A stretch of 64,000 bases of DNA from contig NZ_BFCB01000002.1 of the NCBI RefSeq assembly GCF_003569045.1, positions 620,001 through 684,000 on the forward strand, written 5' to 3'. This DNA is from Aggregatilinea lenta. Lineage in GTDB: Bacteria; Chloroflexota; Anaerolineae; Aggregatilineales; Aggregatilineaceae. A model generated the notes under the pieces. That model was not told the DNA's origin. It saw only the letters and a program-made list of their open reading frames with translations, and ran no database searches. Positions 7,817-16,998 of this stretch are shown one piece after another (the first letter of the stretch is position 1; each line of letters opens with the position of its first letter). The position numbers and the translations under genes are program-made.

Positions 7817-8636
7817 ATCGATCCCGTTCCTCCTCCCCCGCCCCGGCGCGGAACGCGGCCCACAGCGCGCGCCAGAACCGACTCTCGAACCGCGCGGACG
7901 TCCCGATCCCCTGGCGCGGCAGCAGCCACGCCGCCGCGACGCCCGTGATCACCGCCCATACCAGGATCACGGACCCCACGCCGATCGCCACCGCCGCGAA
8001 CACGGCGTCGTAATCCAGCAGGCCGTAATGACCGAGCAGATTCCACCAGTCGTGGTGATCTTTGCCGAGGCCGAACAGCAGTGGCAGGTCACGCGTGCTG
8101 GCGTCGCCAATGTACGGGGCCATGTTCAGGAAGCTGTGACCGGCGAGCGCCCAGAACAGCAGCGACGTACTGATCTGGCGGCGCACGGCGAAGGCAAACA
8201 CGGCGGGCAGCACAAAGATCAGCACCTGCCAGATCGAGCCGCCCGCGAATTGCAGCGTCCAGCCGAACGGCGCGCAGATCAGGTGTCCGGCCTCGTGCGG
8301 CACGATGGTCAACGCCCACACCATCTGCGCCGTCAGGCCGGATCGCGGCGCGCGCAGGTGATCGATCCACGTCCCGGCAACCAGCAGCCAGAAGCCGGTT
8401 TCGAGCACGGCCAGCGCGGGCGCGGGATGGTTGAGGATCGCGGTGCGCAGGCCAGACGACAGCGTACCGGGCAGACGCGGCACGGACGGCGGGACGGGAT
8501 CTGGCGGTACACTGATCTCTTCCGCGAAAGTCACCAGCGCAGGCCGCCGTCTTCGCCGCGCGCGGACCTCCGTCCAGGCCCCGACTCCGATCAGCGCCAG
8601 GGCTGCCGCGATGCTCACTGCCAAAACGATGCCCAT
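7806..8636 (-). CDS. membrane protein with an HEAGH metalloprotease-like motif
   Basis: 276 aa membrane protein with about six hydrophobic segments: residues 1-22, 75-92, a helix carrying HEAGH at 114-118, then about 135-155, 160-175 and 215-240. HEAGH in a membrane helix (IVPHEAGHLI) is the zinc-binding motif type of M50-like intramembrane peptidases. A second aspartate motif typical of M50 (such as NxxPxxxxDG) is not evident, so catalytic activity is uncertain. It may be a member of a related non-proteolytic family. It ends 11 bp inside the start of the RAYT gene and is divergent from pfkA. Confidence 0.6.
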   Translation of the reverse strand: MGIVLAVSIAAALALIGVGAWTEVRARRRRRPALVTFAEEISVPPDPVPPSVPRLPGTLSSGLRTAILNHPAPALAVLETGFWLLVAGTWIDHLRAPRSGLTAQMVWALTIVPHEAGHLICAPFGWTLQFAGGSIWQVLIFVLPAVFAFAVRRQISTSLLFWALAGHSFLNMAPYIGDASTRDLPLLFGLGKDHHDWWNLLGHYGLLDYDAVFAAVAIGVGSVILVWAVITGVAAAWLLPRQGIGTSARFESRFWRALWAAFRAGAGEEERDRYGA

Positions 8637-8728
8637 CGATCCCTCTTTTTTCCGAGCGATACGCGATCATTGTGCATGGTCCCGGCACGCGGCGCAACCT
8701 GGCTCAGCAGCGACAGATCGCGCGAGCA

Positions 8729-8737
8729 TGTTAAAAT
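8729..8737 (+). promoter_or_regulatory. extended -10 promoter for pfkA
   Basis: TG-T-TAAAAT, an extended -10, about 110 bp upstream of the phosphofructokinase start. No clear -35 hexamer is present, which is common for extended -10 promoters. Confidence 0.4.
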
Positions 8738-8847
8738 CTCCGTGTGGGACCGCATCCTGGCGTGCGGAATTGCGTATAGTACTCAGGACGGCAGCCAGCA
8801 GTGTGGTTCCGCCTGGCAGCGTGGTTGGCAGCGAGGGGAGAAAAATC

Positions 8848-9819
8848 ATGAAACGTATAGCGGTCCTCACCAGTGGCGGCGACGCCCCCGGCATGAACGC
8901 CGCGATCCGCGCCGTGGTGCGCACCGGCATCGACCGGGGCTGGGACGTGTACGGCGTGCATCACGGATACAAGGGCCTGATGACGGGTGACTTTCACCTG
9001 CTGGGCGCGCGCGATGTAGGCGGCATCATCCAATTGGGCGGTACGGTGCTGGGCAGCGCCCGCGCACCGGAATTCAAGACCGCGGACGGGCGGCGCGAAG
9101 CCCTGCGCGAGCTGAATCAGCGCGGCATCGAGGCGCTGGTCGTCATCGGCGGCAACGGCTCGCAGACCGGGGCATACGAGCTGCACCAGCTGGGCTTCCC
9201 GGTGGTCGGCATCGGCTCCACCATCGACAACGACTTGTTCGGCGCGGACATCACCATCGGCGTGGACACGGCGCTCAACATTGCGCTGGAGGCCATCGAC
9301 CGCCTGAAGGTCACGGCATCGTCGCACCAGCGCGCGTTCCTGGTCGAGACGATGGGGCGCAACAGCGGTTACCTCGCGCTGATGGCAGGCATCGCAGGCG
9401 GCGCGGAAGCGGTCGTGCTGCCGGAGTTCAAGACCGAGCCGGAACTGCTGGCCGACGAGATCCGGCAGGCCTACGAGCGCGGCAAGGCGCACGCGATCAT
9501 CGTCGTGGCCGAAGGCGCAAGCCTCGACGCGAACGAACTGGCGCACTATTTCGCAGAACACGAGGAGAAGCTCGGTTTCTCGCTGCGCGTGACGCAGTTG
9601 GGGCACGTCCAGCGCGGCGGTATGCCCGGCGCATTCGACCGCACGTTGGCGACGCGGCTGGGTGCAAAAGCGGTCGCCTGCCTGGACGCGGGCGACAGCG
9701 GCGTGATCGCCGTGCAGCGCGCGGGCGAGATCACGACCGTCACGCACGAGGACGCCGTCGGCAAGCCCAAGCCGCTGGATGCGGAGCTGTACGAGCTGGC
9801 GCGCGTGCTGGCAAAGTAG
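8848..9819 (+). CDS. pfkA: 6-phosphofructokinase, group with Asn103
   Basis: Cytoplasmic glycolytic kinase, fructose-6-phosphate to fructose-1,6-bisphosphate, 323 aa, the usual bacterial length. The start at 8848 follows GAGGGGAG and gives the standard N-terminus MKRIAVLTSGGDAPGMNAAI. Numbering matches E. coli PfkA: catalytic Asp127 in TIDND, the MGR/NSGY segment near 170 and a C-terminal GHVQRGG motif. Two positions differ. The GGDGS motif reads GGNGS (Asn103 for the Mg-binding Asp), and residue 124 before TIDND is Ser, neither the Gly usual in ATP enzymes nor the Lys of pyrophosphate enzymes. Phosphoryl donor choice therefore deserves a test. It is probably monocistronic. Confidence 0.92.
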   Translation: MKRIAVLTSGGDAPGMNAAIRAVVRTGIDRGWDVYGVHHGYKGLMTGDFHLLGARDVGGIIQLGGTVLGSARAPEFKTADGRREALRELNQRGIEALVVIGGNGSQTGAYELHQLGFPVVGIGSTIDNDLFGADITIGVDTALNIALEAIDRLKVTASSHQRAFLVETMGRNSGYLALMAGIAGGAEAVVLPEFKTEPELLADEIRQAYERGKAHAIIVVAEGASLDANELAHYFAEHEEKLGFSLRVTQLGHVQRGGMPGAFDRTLATRLGAKAVACLDAGDSGVIAVQRAGEITTVTHEDAVGKPKPLDAELYELARVLAK

Positions 9820-9927
9820 CGAAAAAGCAGGGATCAGGGATTGGGATTAGGAAATAGGAAATTCGCCTGGACCCGGTCCGTAGCAATCAAAGCGGTCAAT
9901 CGCGAATTCTGTAAGGCGGTCCGTGAC

Positions 9928-9997
9928 CCATACGTATTAAGTTAAGCTTCCGAGGGGAACACAGCCTTTCGTAGGGGCGGGGCAGGCCTACCCCTAC
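9928..9997. repeat. REP palindrome with conserved 5' flank
   Basis: The palindrome 9971-9997 (arms GTAGGGG/CCCCTAC) is preceded by a flank (9928-9970, including TTAAGTTAAGC and CCGAGGGGAACACAGCC) that recurs in opposite orientation at 41368-41412 and more loosely at 29067-29121. The rest of the 380 bp gap between pfkA and the next gene holds a short degenerate repeat but no gene. Confidence 0.8.
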
Positions 9998-10201
9998 GGT
10001 TACCACCGTTCGCGCTGCGCATCAACGCCAGGGGAAACAGTCGCAGTTGCCCCGTTAGCTTAGTGCCTATGGGTCGGTGACCCGCCCCGAACATTGTTAG
10101 GGAAAAAAGCAGGGCAGGGTTGAATCCTGCCCTCTACAAGATTTGTCAATTATTCGCCTGTCGCCGGGGCCGGGAGGTGCTTTTTCCCGCTTCCCCAATC
10201 C

Positions 10202-11773
10202 CTACTCCGGCCCGATGAGTTGATCGCGCGACATCCACCCGGTCATGCCCATGCAGTCCACCTCGTAGTAATCCACGCCGTCCAGGCTGCCCGCGCGCAG
10301 GACCGTCACCTGCGTCCCGGCGAAGCACGACGCGTTCGAGAGCACGTACGGACCGGGATCCTCGTACAGCGGTGACATGAACGGGGTGGACGGCAGGATG
10401 AGGGTGTCGCCTTCCGCGATGCTCGTGTCCAGCGGCGGCTCCAGCGCGGACGCCGGATCGATGTCCGCCAGGGTCAGTGCGGGGAAGCCCAGATAGACGC
10501 GCCACTCGTTTTCGACGTCCAGAAACGGCTTGCCCGTCGCCTCTTCCACCGCGTCATACACCGACCCGCCCAGGCGCATCTGCTCCGCGATTTGGCGGTG
10601 CGTCTCCATGCCGCCGTAATTCGTCAGCAGGAAGTTGATGAACGACACGCCCATGTCGTACGCCAGCGCGTAACACCCGTCCGACTCGATGCGCGTCCAG
10701 CCAATTTCGCCCGTCAGCGAGGGCATATCTTGCAGCGGCCCCAACGCGCGCAGCCGCTCGTCGTAGTTGCCGGGCGCGAGCGAGAACCAATCCGCCTGTC
10801 CTTCCGACCACCACTGCGGCCCCAACGATCCGCCCAGCACGTCGAACTGGTACAGGTGCGTGACCTCGTGCGTGGTCACGCTGAAAATCGTGTTGATGCG
10901 GCGCTCCATCGTCCAGTCTTCGGGCCTGGTCGCCCAGACGCAGTTCTCGTTGCCCGGCGCGTAATTCGTGCCGCGGAGTACCTGGATGCTCATGCCCCAT
11001 GCCGTGCTGGTAATGCCCGCGAACCGGTCGCTGACCGCCCCGCTGCCGACCGTCTCCGCCAGGGATTCGCGGTCGGGGTAAATCACGGCAACCGGCTTAT
11101 AGCTCAGCGCGCGGCCAAAACCCTCCACGCGGCGCGGGTGCGTCGCGGCCATCGCGTCGGCCATCGTCTGCGCGACCTCATCGGGATCGTCTTCCCCGAA
11201 GCCGAACCAGTACAGCACGACGTGCTCGCTTTCCATGCGGAACCACTCGCGGTCCGTGTCCGCGTAGACCACCGGCTGCGGCTCGGTATCGATGGAGTTG
11301 CCCGCCGCGTCGCGCACGCGCCAGTAGACCGAGATCGGCGTCCAGGCGGGCTGCATGTTGCCCGTCTCCCAGATCCGTGCGACCCAGTCCTGCGCCTCGG
11401 CGTCCCACTCCGCGACGGCGCGGTTGCCCGTGCCGTGCACCAGGGTCACGAACAGGATCACGTCCTGAATCGCGCCCCCATCTGAGTCCGCCGTGACGCG
11501 GAACTCCATGCCGCGCGGGTAGTCGGAGATGGCGGTCGTCTCGCCCAGGCGGAAGCCGTCCTGCTCGACGGTAGGGAGCGTCAGTGTCGCGTCCTGCCCG
11601 CCGACGACTTCCAGCGTATAGGGTGTGTTTTCCGCCGGATAGGGCGTCGGCGTGGGGAGATCCTGCGCGGTGGGTGCCGCGCCCGCCGGAATCGCCAGCG
11701 CCAGGATCGTAATCGCGGCCAGCGCGGTGATCAGCAGGCCGGAAGCCAGGGTAAATCGCTGTTTCCTGTTCAT
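10202..11773 (-). CDS. secreted gluzincin-type metallopeptidase
   Basis: 523 aa exported protein. The start at 11773 is chosen because GGAAAGG precedes it and it opens straight into a signal peptide (hydrophobic to about residue 30, cleavage near AGAAPTAQ). The mature protein starts with a Thr/Pro linker and a beta-rich domain to about residue 160. A peptidase MA-like core follows, with zinc motif HEVTH and, about 25 residues later, WWSEGQADW, which supplies the third Glu ligand. The C-terminus (last ~60 residues, VTVLRAGSLDGVDYYEV) looks like an SH3b domain for wall binding. Both zinc motifs are intact, so activity is likely; the substrate is unknown. It is flanked by repeat-containing gaps and so is probably transcribed alone. 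Confidence 0.8.
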   Translation of the reverse strand: MNRKQRFTLASGLLITALAAITILALAIPAGAAPTAQDLPTPTPYPAENTPYTLEVVGGQDATLTLPTVEQDGFRLGETTAISDYPRGMEFRVTADSDGGAIQDVILFVTLVHGTGNRAVAEWDAEAQDWVARIWETGNMQPAWTPISVYWRVRDAAGNSIDTEPQPVVYADTDREWFRMESEHVVLYWFGFGEDDPDEVAQTMADAMAATHPRRVEGFGRALSYKPVAVIYPDRESLAETVGSGAVSDRFAGITSTAWGMSIQVLRGTNYAPGNENCVWATRPEDWTMERRINTIFSVTTHEVTHLYQFDVLGGSLGPQWWSEGQADWFSLAPGNYDERLRALGPLQDMPSLTGEIGWTRIESDGCYALAYDMGVSFINFLLTNYGGMETHRQIAEQMRLGGSVYDAVEEATGKPFLDVENEWRVYLGFPALTLADIDPASALEPPLDTSIAEGDTLILPSTPFMSPLYEDPGPYVLSNASCFAGTQVTVLRAGSLDGVDYYEVDCMGMTGWMSRDQLIGPE

Positions 11774-11837
11774 GCGCGCCCTTTCCATTCAGCGAATAGC
11801 CAAATCCGACGGTATTAAGCCACCTGCGCTGCGTTTC

Positions 11838-11899
11838 GTAGGGGGAGGGCTTGCCCTACTGGCTTTTTCGCCAACGGGCGGAGCAAGCTCCGCCCCTAC
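11838..11899. repeat. REPIN: two REP palindromes in inverted arrangement
   Basis: GTAGGGGGAGGGCTTGCCC at 11838 and a GGGCGGAGC...CCGCCCCTAC unit ending at 11899 flank a 16 bp spacer. The outer ends GTAGGGG/CCCCTAC are complementary, so the whole unit can fold as one long hairpin. Confidence 0.8.
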
Positions 11900-11920
11900 C
11901 GATCACGCGTAATTGTGCTT

Positions 11921-11966
11921 GTCTCCCCTCTCCAAGCTAGGTTGGAGAGGGGCCGGGGGTGAGGTG
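11921..11966. repeat. CTCTCCAA-palindrome intergenic repeat
   Basis: CCCCTCTCCAA, a short loop and TTGGAGAGGGG, then CCGGGGGTGAGGTG. It stands directly beside the preceding REPIN and next to the 3' end of the oxidoreductase gene. Confidence 0.75.
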
Positions 11967-11977
11967 CTTTACACCTT

Positions 11978-13078
11978 TTACACTATCTCCACCCGCCGCC
12001 CTTCGGCGCTGGACTGCCGCGCCGCGTCGAGCACGCGCTGCACGATCAACCCGTCCTCGAACGTCGGCGGCTGCACCACCGCGTGCCCGTGAATCGCGTC
12101 CACCATCAGCCCGGCCAGCTTGGCGAACGGGCCGAGATTCAAGACACCCTCAGGGACCCACATCGGCGGCTCGTACTCCGGCGGGATCGGGATCTCGTGC
12201 AGCGCTTCGTCGCCCCGGCGGCCCAGCAGCCGCAGCTCATCCTCGACCACCAGCGCGCCCTCGGTCCCGTGCACGGCCAGCCGCCGGGACTCACCCGCCG
12301 CAACCGCGCACAGGTTGATCACGCCGCGCAGCCCGCTCGCATACTCGATCGTCACCACAGCGCTGTCGTCCGCCGTGACGGGCAGCGTGCCGTTACCATC
12401 CGGCGCGGGCCGGGTCGCGTAGCGCGGCGACGTGCTCAGCATTGCCGTCACCGCACGCGGATCGCGCCCACGCAGCCAGTGAAATGCGTCCACGTAATGC
12501 GAGCCAATCGCGCCCCATAGCCCACCGCCCTGCGCCGCGTCGTACCACCACGTCCACGGGTGTGCCGGGTTCCAGCGCACAGGTGACATGAACGTCGCTT
12601 CGAGCAGCACCGGCTGGCCCACGTAGCCCTGATCGACCAGCACGCGCTGGTAGTAGCGCGCGGGAAAGTAGCGGAACTCGTGATCGACCACGTGCACCCG
12701 GTTCCGGCGTTGGGCCGCGTCCAGCATCTGCTGCACTTCGGCGGCGTTCATAGCCAGGGGTTTTTCGCACAGGACGTGCGCGCCCGCCTCAAACGCCGCC
12801 AGCGTCATCTCCGCGTGCAGCACGGGCGGCGTCACAATGCTCACGATATCCGGCTTCACTTCGTCCAGCATGCGCCGGTAGTCCGTGTATGCGCCCGGCA
12901 CGCCGTGCTCGTCCGCGATGCGCTGCGTCTTTTCGGCGGACCGGCCACACAGCGCCGCGACGGACGTCCCGGCCAGCCCCATGAACGCGGGAAGCTGTAC
13001 GCGCGCGCCGAAACCGGTGCCCACCAGCGCGACGCGCAGCACGTCCCCTCGGCTTTGATCGCCCATGCGCATCCCCAC
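11978..13078 (-). CDS. Gfo/Idh/MocA-family NAD(P)-dependent oxidoreductase
   Basis: 366 aa cytoplasmic sugar or inositol dehydrogenase-type enzyme. The Rossmann fold starts at about residue 15 (RVALVGTGFGARVQ) and the family's catalytic lysine motif is EKPLAMN; the C-terminal half is the alpha/beta substrate domain. The GTG at 13078 directly abuts the stop codon of the upstream gene. An ATG at 13066 with GGGG 6 nt ahead is an equally good start, so the first 4 residues are uncertain. Adjacency suggests translational coupling to the PPIC-like lipoprotein gene, although the two proteins act in different compartments. The substrate cannot be read from the sequence. Confidence 0.85.
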   Translation of the reverse strand: MGMRMGDQSRGDVLRVALVGTGFGARVQLPAFMGLAGTSVAALCGRSAEKTQRIADEHGVPGAYTDYRRMLDEVKPDIVSIVTPPVLHAEMTLAAFEAGAHVLCEKPLAMNAAEVQQMLDAAQRRNRVHVVDHEFRYFPARYYQRVLVDQGYVGQPVLLEATFMSPVRWNPAHPWTWWYDAAQGGGLWGAIGSHYVDAFHWLRGRDPRAVTAMLSTSPRYATRPAPDGNGTLPVTADDSAVVTIEYASGLRGVINLCAVAAGESRRLAVHGTEGALVVEDELRLLGRRGDEALHEIPIPPEYEPPMWVPEGVLNLGPFAKLAGLMVDAIHGHAVVQPPTFEDGLIVQRVLDAARQSSAEGRRVEIV

Positions 13079-14452
13079 TTACCGGGCCGCTTCTGTCGCG
13101 GCGGCGGTCGCATCTGCCATCGTCTCAGGCGCAGCCGCTGTGCCAACCGGCGTCTCGATGGCGTCCATCTCCGCGTCGAGCTGCGGATCGGCGAGGCCCA
13201 GATCTTCAGTCGTGCTCGACGACGCGGGCAGGACCATGTTTTCCTCGCTCAGCAGCGGCGACACATCACGCGGCAGCGGCTCCTGCGGCGTATATTCGAC
13301 CCAGTTGTCGTAATCGACCGTATAGTCAGGATCGTCCATCTGCGCCTCGACCCAGTCAAGGAAATGCTGCTGGCGCATCGCGTCGAGGTCTTCCGGCTGC
13401 GGCACGTCGAACACTGGCTGCCCGACCTTCGCCACATACCAGCCCTCGGACAGCTCGAACGGCCCGATGATGTCGCCGGGGTCCGCGCTGAAGACCGTAT
13501 TCCGCACGTCCCTGGGCAGCGTCGAATCGTCGGTGCGGATCGTGCGCGACGAGGCACCGCTCGACGAGGTCAACCCGAACGATTCCGCGATGTCGGTCAT
13601 TGTGTCCCCGGCCTGCAAGCGCGCGATCACCTGTTCCGCGTCCGCTTCGCTGCCGACCAGGATGTCTTCCACGTTCACGCCCACGTTAACCTGATCGGAC
13701 TGCACCGCACCCGGCTCCTGGCTAATGATGAACTTCAGCTCGTCATAGAGCGTTTGCGCGCGCACGAGATGCCGGAAGTCTTCCTCGGTCATGCCCGTGT
13801 ACGTCTTCATCTCGTCGAGGAAGGCCGCGTATGCCTCGTCGAACTCCGGCGGAAGCTGCCCGCCGTCACCCACCTGCAAGCCCAGATAGAGCGCCATCTT
13901 GGCGTCATACTGCGTCGGGTCGATCTCCACCCCGCGCCGGATCGCTTCCTGCGTGGCGATCGCCTCGATCACCAGGATGCGCTGCACCTGTACGCCGAAG
14001 CTGTAGCTGTCGGCCAGGGTCGCGAACAACGCGAGTGTGTTCTGGTTGTCGGCCAGCGTCAGGTCGAGCGTCTGCTCGATGCCCTGCGTCTCCACCTGAT
14101 GCGCCAGGCGGCGCAGTGGCAGCCAGCGCTCAAAGCGCACGCGTTCCTGGTACTCTTCCAGCGTGATCTCTTCGGAACCGACGCGTGTGATCGCCTGTGT
14201 GGTATCCACGTCCGGCGCGGTGGTCGGCATCGTATACGGCGTTGGCGTCAGCGACGCGGTGGGCGACGGCCCGGCGGTGACCGTCGGATGCTGCTGCGCC
14301 CAGGCCGTCTGCGCGACGAGCGTTTCGTCCGCGCCGTCTTCGATCAATACCACGCCCGAATCTTCAGGACTCGTCGAGCCACACGCGGCCAGCAGCGCCA
14401 CCAACAGCACCACGACCGGGATCGCTCCCCACATTCCAAAACGACGTCTCAT
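13079..14452 (-). CDS. PPIC-type peptidyl-prolyl isomerase/foldase lipoprotein
   Basis: 457 aa lipoprotein of the SurA/PrsA type that probably assists folding of exported proteins. The start at 14452 has GAGGAG ahead and gives a signal peptide with lipobox LLAAC; an upstream ATG at 14476 lacks both. After a Thr/Pro linker, residues about 95-250 are the helical SurA-N-like domain. Residues about 255-360 match a parvulin domain (DILVGSEADAEQVIARLQAG, then DIIGPFELSEGWYVAKV). The C-terminus is acidic and low in complexity. It is the upstream partner of the Gfo/Idh gene, with no gap between them. Confidence 0.8.
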   Translation of the reverse strand: MRRRFGMWGAIPVVVLLVALLAACGSTSPEDSGVVLIEDGADETLVAQTAWAQQHPTVTAGPSPTASLTPTPYTMPTTAPDVDTTQAITRVGSEEITLEEYQERVRFERWLPLRRLAHQVETQGIEQTLDLTLADNQNTLALFATLADSYSFGVQVQRILVIEAIATQEAIRRGVEIDPTQYDAKMALYLGLQVGDGGQLPPEFDEAYAAFLDEMKTYTGMTEEDFRHLVRAQTLYDELKFIISQEPGAVQSDQVNVGVNVEDILVGSEADAEQVIARLQAGDTMTDIAESFGLTSSSGASSRTIRTDDSTLPRDVRNTVFSADPGDIIGPFELSEGWYVAKVGQPVFDVPQPEDLDAMRQQHFLDWVEAQMDDPDYTVDYDNWVEYTPQEPLPRDVSPLLSEENMVLPASSSTTEDLGLADPQLDAEMDAIETPVGTAAAPETMADATAAATEAAR

Positions 14453-14610
14453 GCAATCTCCTCGAAAAAGCGGCAATCAGCCCTTAGCGGCTAGCGGCCA
14501 GCCAAAAGCAAAGGTAAAGGCAAAAACGAAAAGCGAATCAGATCGCGTGCGACGGCCCGCCCCCCTCGCTCCATTCGGCGCTGGAGCGGTCAGCTCGGAG
14601 TCAGGTTCGC

Positions 14611-14654
14611 TCCCCTCTCCAATCAAGTTGGAGAGGGGCCAGGGGTGTGGTCTG
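14611..14654. repeat. CTCTCCAA-palindrome intergenic repeat
   Basis: CCCCTCTCCAA-TCAAG-TTGGAGAGGGG (perfect arms), then CCAGGGGTGTGGTCTGC. It lies between the GH57 stop codon and the start of the foldase gene, two genes on the same strand, and could terminate GH57 transcription. Confidence 0.75.
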
Positions 14655-14664
14655 CTCGATCTTC

Positions 14665-16830
14665 CTACCCCTCAACCGCGCGCACGCTCTGTGTGATCGT
14701 ACCCTGCCACGTGCCGTCCGGTTCAAGATGCAGCGGCCAGACGTGCAAAGTCACCGTGCCCTGGTAGCCGCGCTCGAACCCGGCCTCGCTCATCGTCACC
14801 GTTTCGAGCGGCACGACCCACAGCGCACATGGATCGCTCAGTTCGGTTGTAACTGCGACCTTGCGCAGCATACTGGTGGTCGTGTGGCGCGTCACATCCT
14901 TATACGCAGCCACCGCCGCCAGCGACTTGTGCTCCTCGTCCTCGTTCACCGTCAAATGCGCGAAGTCCAGCAACTGTCCACCGTCGAAGCCCGTCGCCGT
15001 CTCGACCGCGAAACGCACGTCCACGGGCGCGTCCGACAGGTTGCGCACGGTATAAATGCACCGGAACGTGTCGCTGCCCTGCTGGAAGCTGAACGCCTTT
15101 GTCACGCGCATGGCCCGGTGATAGTCGCCCACCCAGGCGTGCCCGTCCCGCGTGAAGGTGACGGTCGTTTCTTTGCCGCCGCCCTGCACCTCGACATCGT
15201 AGGCCAGATTCACGAAATCGCCCTGCTCACCGTACCACATGCGGTAAAACGCGTCGAGCGTAGCGTCTGGTCGCAGAAAATGATCGATGAACGCGCCGCG
15301 CCGGTACCAGTCGGTCAGCAAATACTGTTCGATCCCCGGCTCCTTGACACGCACCATGTTGTGCTCGTCGTACCACACGCCCGCCTCGGCCATGTCCGGC
15401 GTGTAATAGCGGCCCTCGTGCGCCGCCGCGCGGATTTCGTCGTGATAACCTTCCTCGCGGCGCGTCATGACGTTGAGCAGGTTCACGCGCGCTGGGCGGT
15501 AATCCAGCTCCAGCAGCGCCCCGCCTGTGCTCGGCTTCCAGATGGCGTTGAAGTGCCCGCCCGTCATGACGACTTCCGGCAGGCTGTCCTTGTCGAAGTC
15601 GAACTCACGCACGGCGATCAGCGGATTTTCACCCTCGGCCAGCGCTTCAGCCTCGATCAGGTTAGCGTAGTTGGCAATGCGGAAGTTGAACAGGTACACG
15701 CCGCCGAACAACCCGTGCCAGTAGGCGTCGTTGGCCTGGGCGCGCCACAGCAAGTCCAGCGCGCTGTCGCGGGCCGGACCGGGCGGCATGGCGTGGACTT
15801 TTTCCGCCACGACCAGCATGCGCTTGTGCATCTGGTTTACTTCGTCGTACTTCACCATAAAGTTGCGCCAGATGCTGCCGCGCAGGTAGCGCAGCACGTC
15901 CTCCCGGCTCTGGTCCTCGAACTCGCGCTTGATGCGCTTCAGCTCGCGAAAGCGCTCGGGCGGCAGCGACCACTGCCCCATCTCGAAGTAGCTCGCGGTG
16001 GGCAGGTAGACTCGACCCAGCGCGGGGTACTGATCGACGTAATCGCATGGGCGGATCGTTTCCAGCCAGTCGCCCGCTGCTTCCAGCGCGGAAAAGAGCG
16101 TCTCCATGTACTGCCCGCCGCCCCAGTTGTGTTCCCACGTGCCCGGCCACACGCCGAACTTCTCGCCGTCGTCGCCCATAAACGCGATGCGCGGCTGGGT
16201 GCCGGGCGCGGACTGCGCCGCCTGCGCCTGCAGCCACGCCATCAAGTTGGGCACGGAGTCCCAGGGGATCGCGTAGCGCAGGTAGCTGAGGGTCGGGAAG
16301 ACGCGCACCACGTCGCCCTGCTCCTCGCTGACGAAGTAGCCGAACAGGTCGCGTTCTTTGTTGTAGCCCGCTGCCTCGAAGTGCGTATCGTCGATGATCA
16401 CGTAGTCGATACCCGCGCGCGCGATCGGGCGCGCGAGGTGCGGCTCCCAGACGCGCTCGGCCAGCCACATGCCACGCGCCTTCATGCCGAAGACGTCCTC
16501 GACCGCCCGGCTCAGCTTGGTAATCTGGCCGAGCTTATCCTCGTCCGGCAGTGTGGCAAGGATCGGCTCGTAGTAGCCGCCGGACAGCACTTCGAGCTGC
16601 CCGCGCTCGACCAACGCCCGCACCCGCGCCAGCAACGGCTGCTGGTGCGCGACGAGGTAATCGAGCAGACTGCCCGTGAAGTGCACGCCGCACTTGATCG
16701 CCGGGTGGCGCTCCATCAACTCGACGAACGGCTCGTAGGCCATCCGCACCGAGTGCTCGTTGACGTGGTCAAACTGCCCAACGGGCTGGTGATTGTGGAA
16801 CACCAGGGAGAGGAAAAGTGAGGTCGCCAT
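14665..16830 (-). CDS. GH57 alpha-amylase or 4-alpha-glucanotransferase
   Basis: 721 aa, acting on alpha-1,4-glucans. GH57 motifs appear in order: HNHQP (12-16), GYYEP, WLAERVWEP with likely nucleophile Glu125, and GDDGEKFGVWP with acid/base Asp220 or Asp221. Residues from about 400 form the beta-sandwich DUF1925/DUF1926-type C-terminus (GGHFNAIWKPSTGG, then CIYTVRNLS) typical of the glucanotransferase/amylase subgroup rather than the branching enzymes. No signal peptide is visible, so it is probably cytoplasmic and works with glgP and the glycogen genes. AGGGGC precedes the start. Amylase and transferase cannot be told apart by eye. Confidence 0.9.
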   Translation of the reverse strand: MATSLFLSLVFHNHQPVGQFDHVNEHSVRMAYEPFVELMERHPAIKCGVHFTGSLLDYLVAHQQPLLARVRALVERGQLEVLSGGYYEPILATLPDEDKLGQITKLSRAVEDVFGMKARGMWLAERVWEPHLARPIARAGIDYVIIDDTHFEAAGYNKERDLFGYFVSEEQGDVVRVFPTLSYLRYAIPWDSVPNLMAWLQAQAAQSAPGTQPRIAFMGDDGEKFGVWPGTWEHNWGGGQYMETLFSALEAAGDWLETIRPCDYVDQYPALGRVYLPTASYFEMGQWSLPPERFRELKRIKREFEDQSREDVLRYLRGSIWRNFMVKYDEVNQMHKRMLVVAEKVHAMPPGPARDSALDLLWRAQANDAYWHGLFGGVYLFNFRIANYANLIEAEALAEGENPLIAVREFDFDKDSLPEVVMTGGHFNAIWKPSTGGALLELDYRPARVNLLNVMTRREEGYHDEIRAAAHEGRYYTPDMAEAGVWYDEHNMVRVKEPGIEQYLLTDWYRRGAFIDHFLRPDATLDAFYRMWYGEQGDFVNLAYDVEVQGGGKETTVTFTRDGHAWVGDYHRAMRVTKAFSFQQGSDTFRCIYTVRNLSDAPVDVRFAVETATGFDGGQLLDFAHLTVNEDEEHKSLAAVAAYKDVTRHTTTSMLRKVAVTTELSDPCALWVVPLETVTMSEAGFERGYQGTVTLHVWPLHLEPDGTWQGTITQSVRAVEG

Positions 16831-16998
16831 GCTTGCCCCTATCCATCACGTGCCGACGAGATGCCGAACGCCGAGATTGTAGCACAAACGTGGCGAAACT
16901 CGTGAGGGGGCCGGACGGGCCAAAAACAAGCGCCCTGACACGGTTCATCCGCGCGGGCGCAAGAAAGTCAACTCAAATTGGTGGAGCCAGACGTCAGT

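Noticed and set aside
12680-14494. 604-codon plus-strand frame spanning the foldase and oxidoreductase genes
   Set aside because: It crosses two separate minus-strand genes that each have family motifs; antisense artefact.
14647-16821. 724-codon plus-strand frame opposite the GH57 gene
   Set aside because: The minus strand has the GH57 motifs HNHQP and WLAERVWEP. The plus-strand translation is Arg/His/Gln-rich and family-free.
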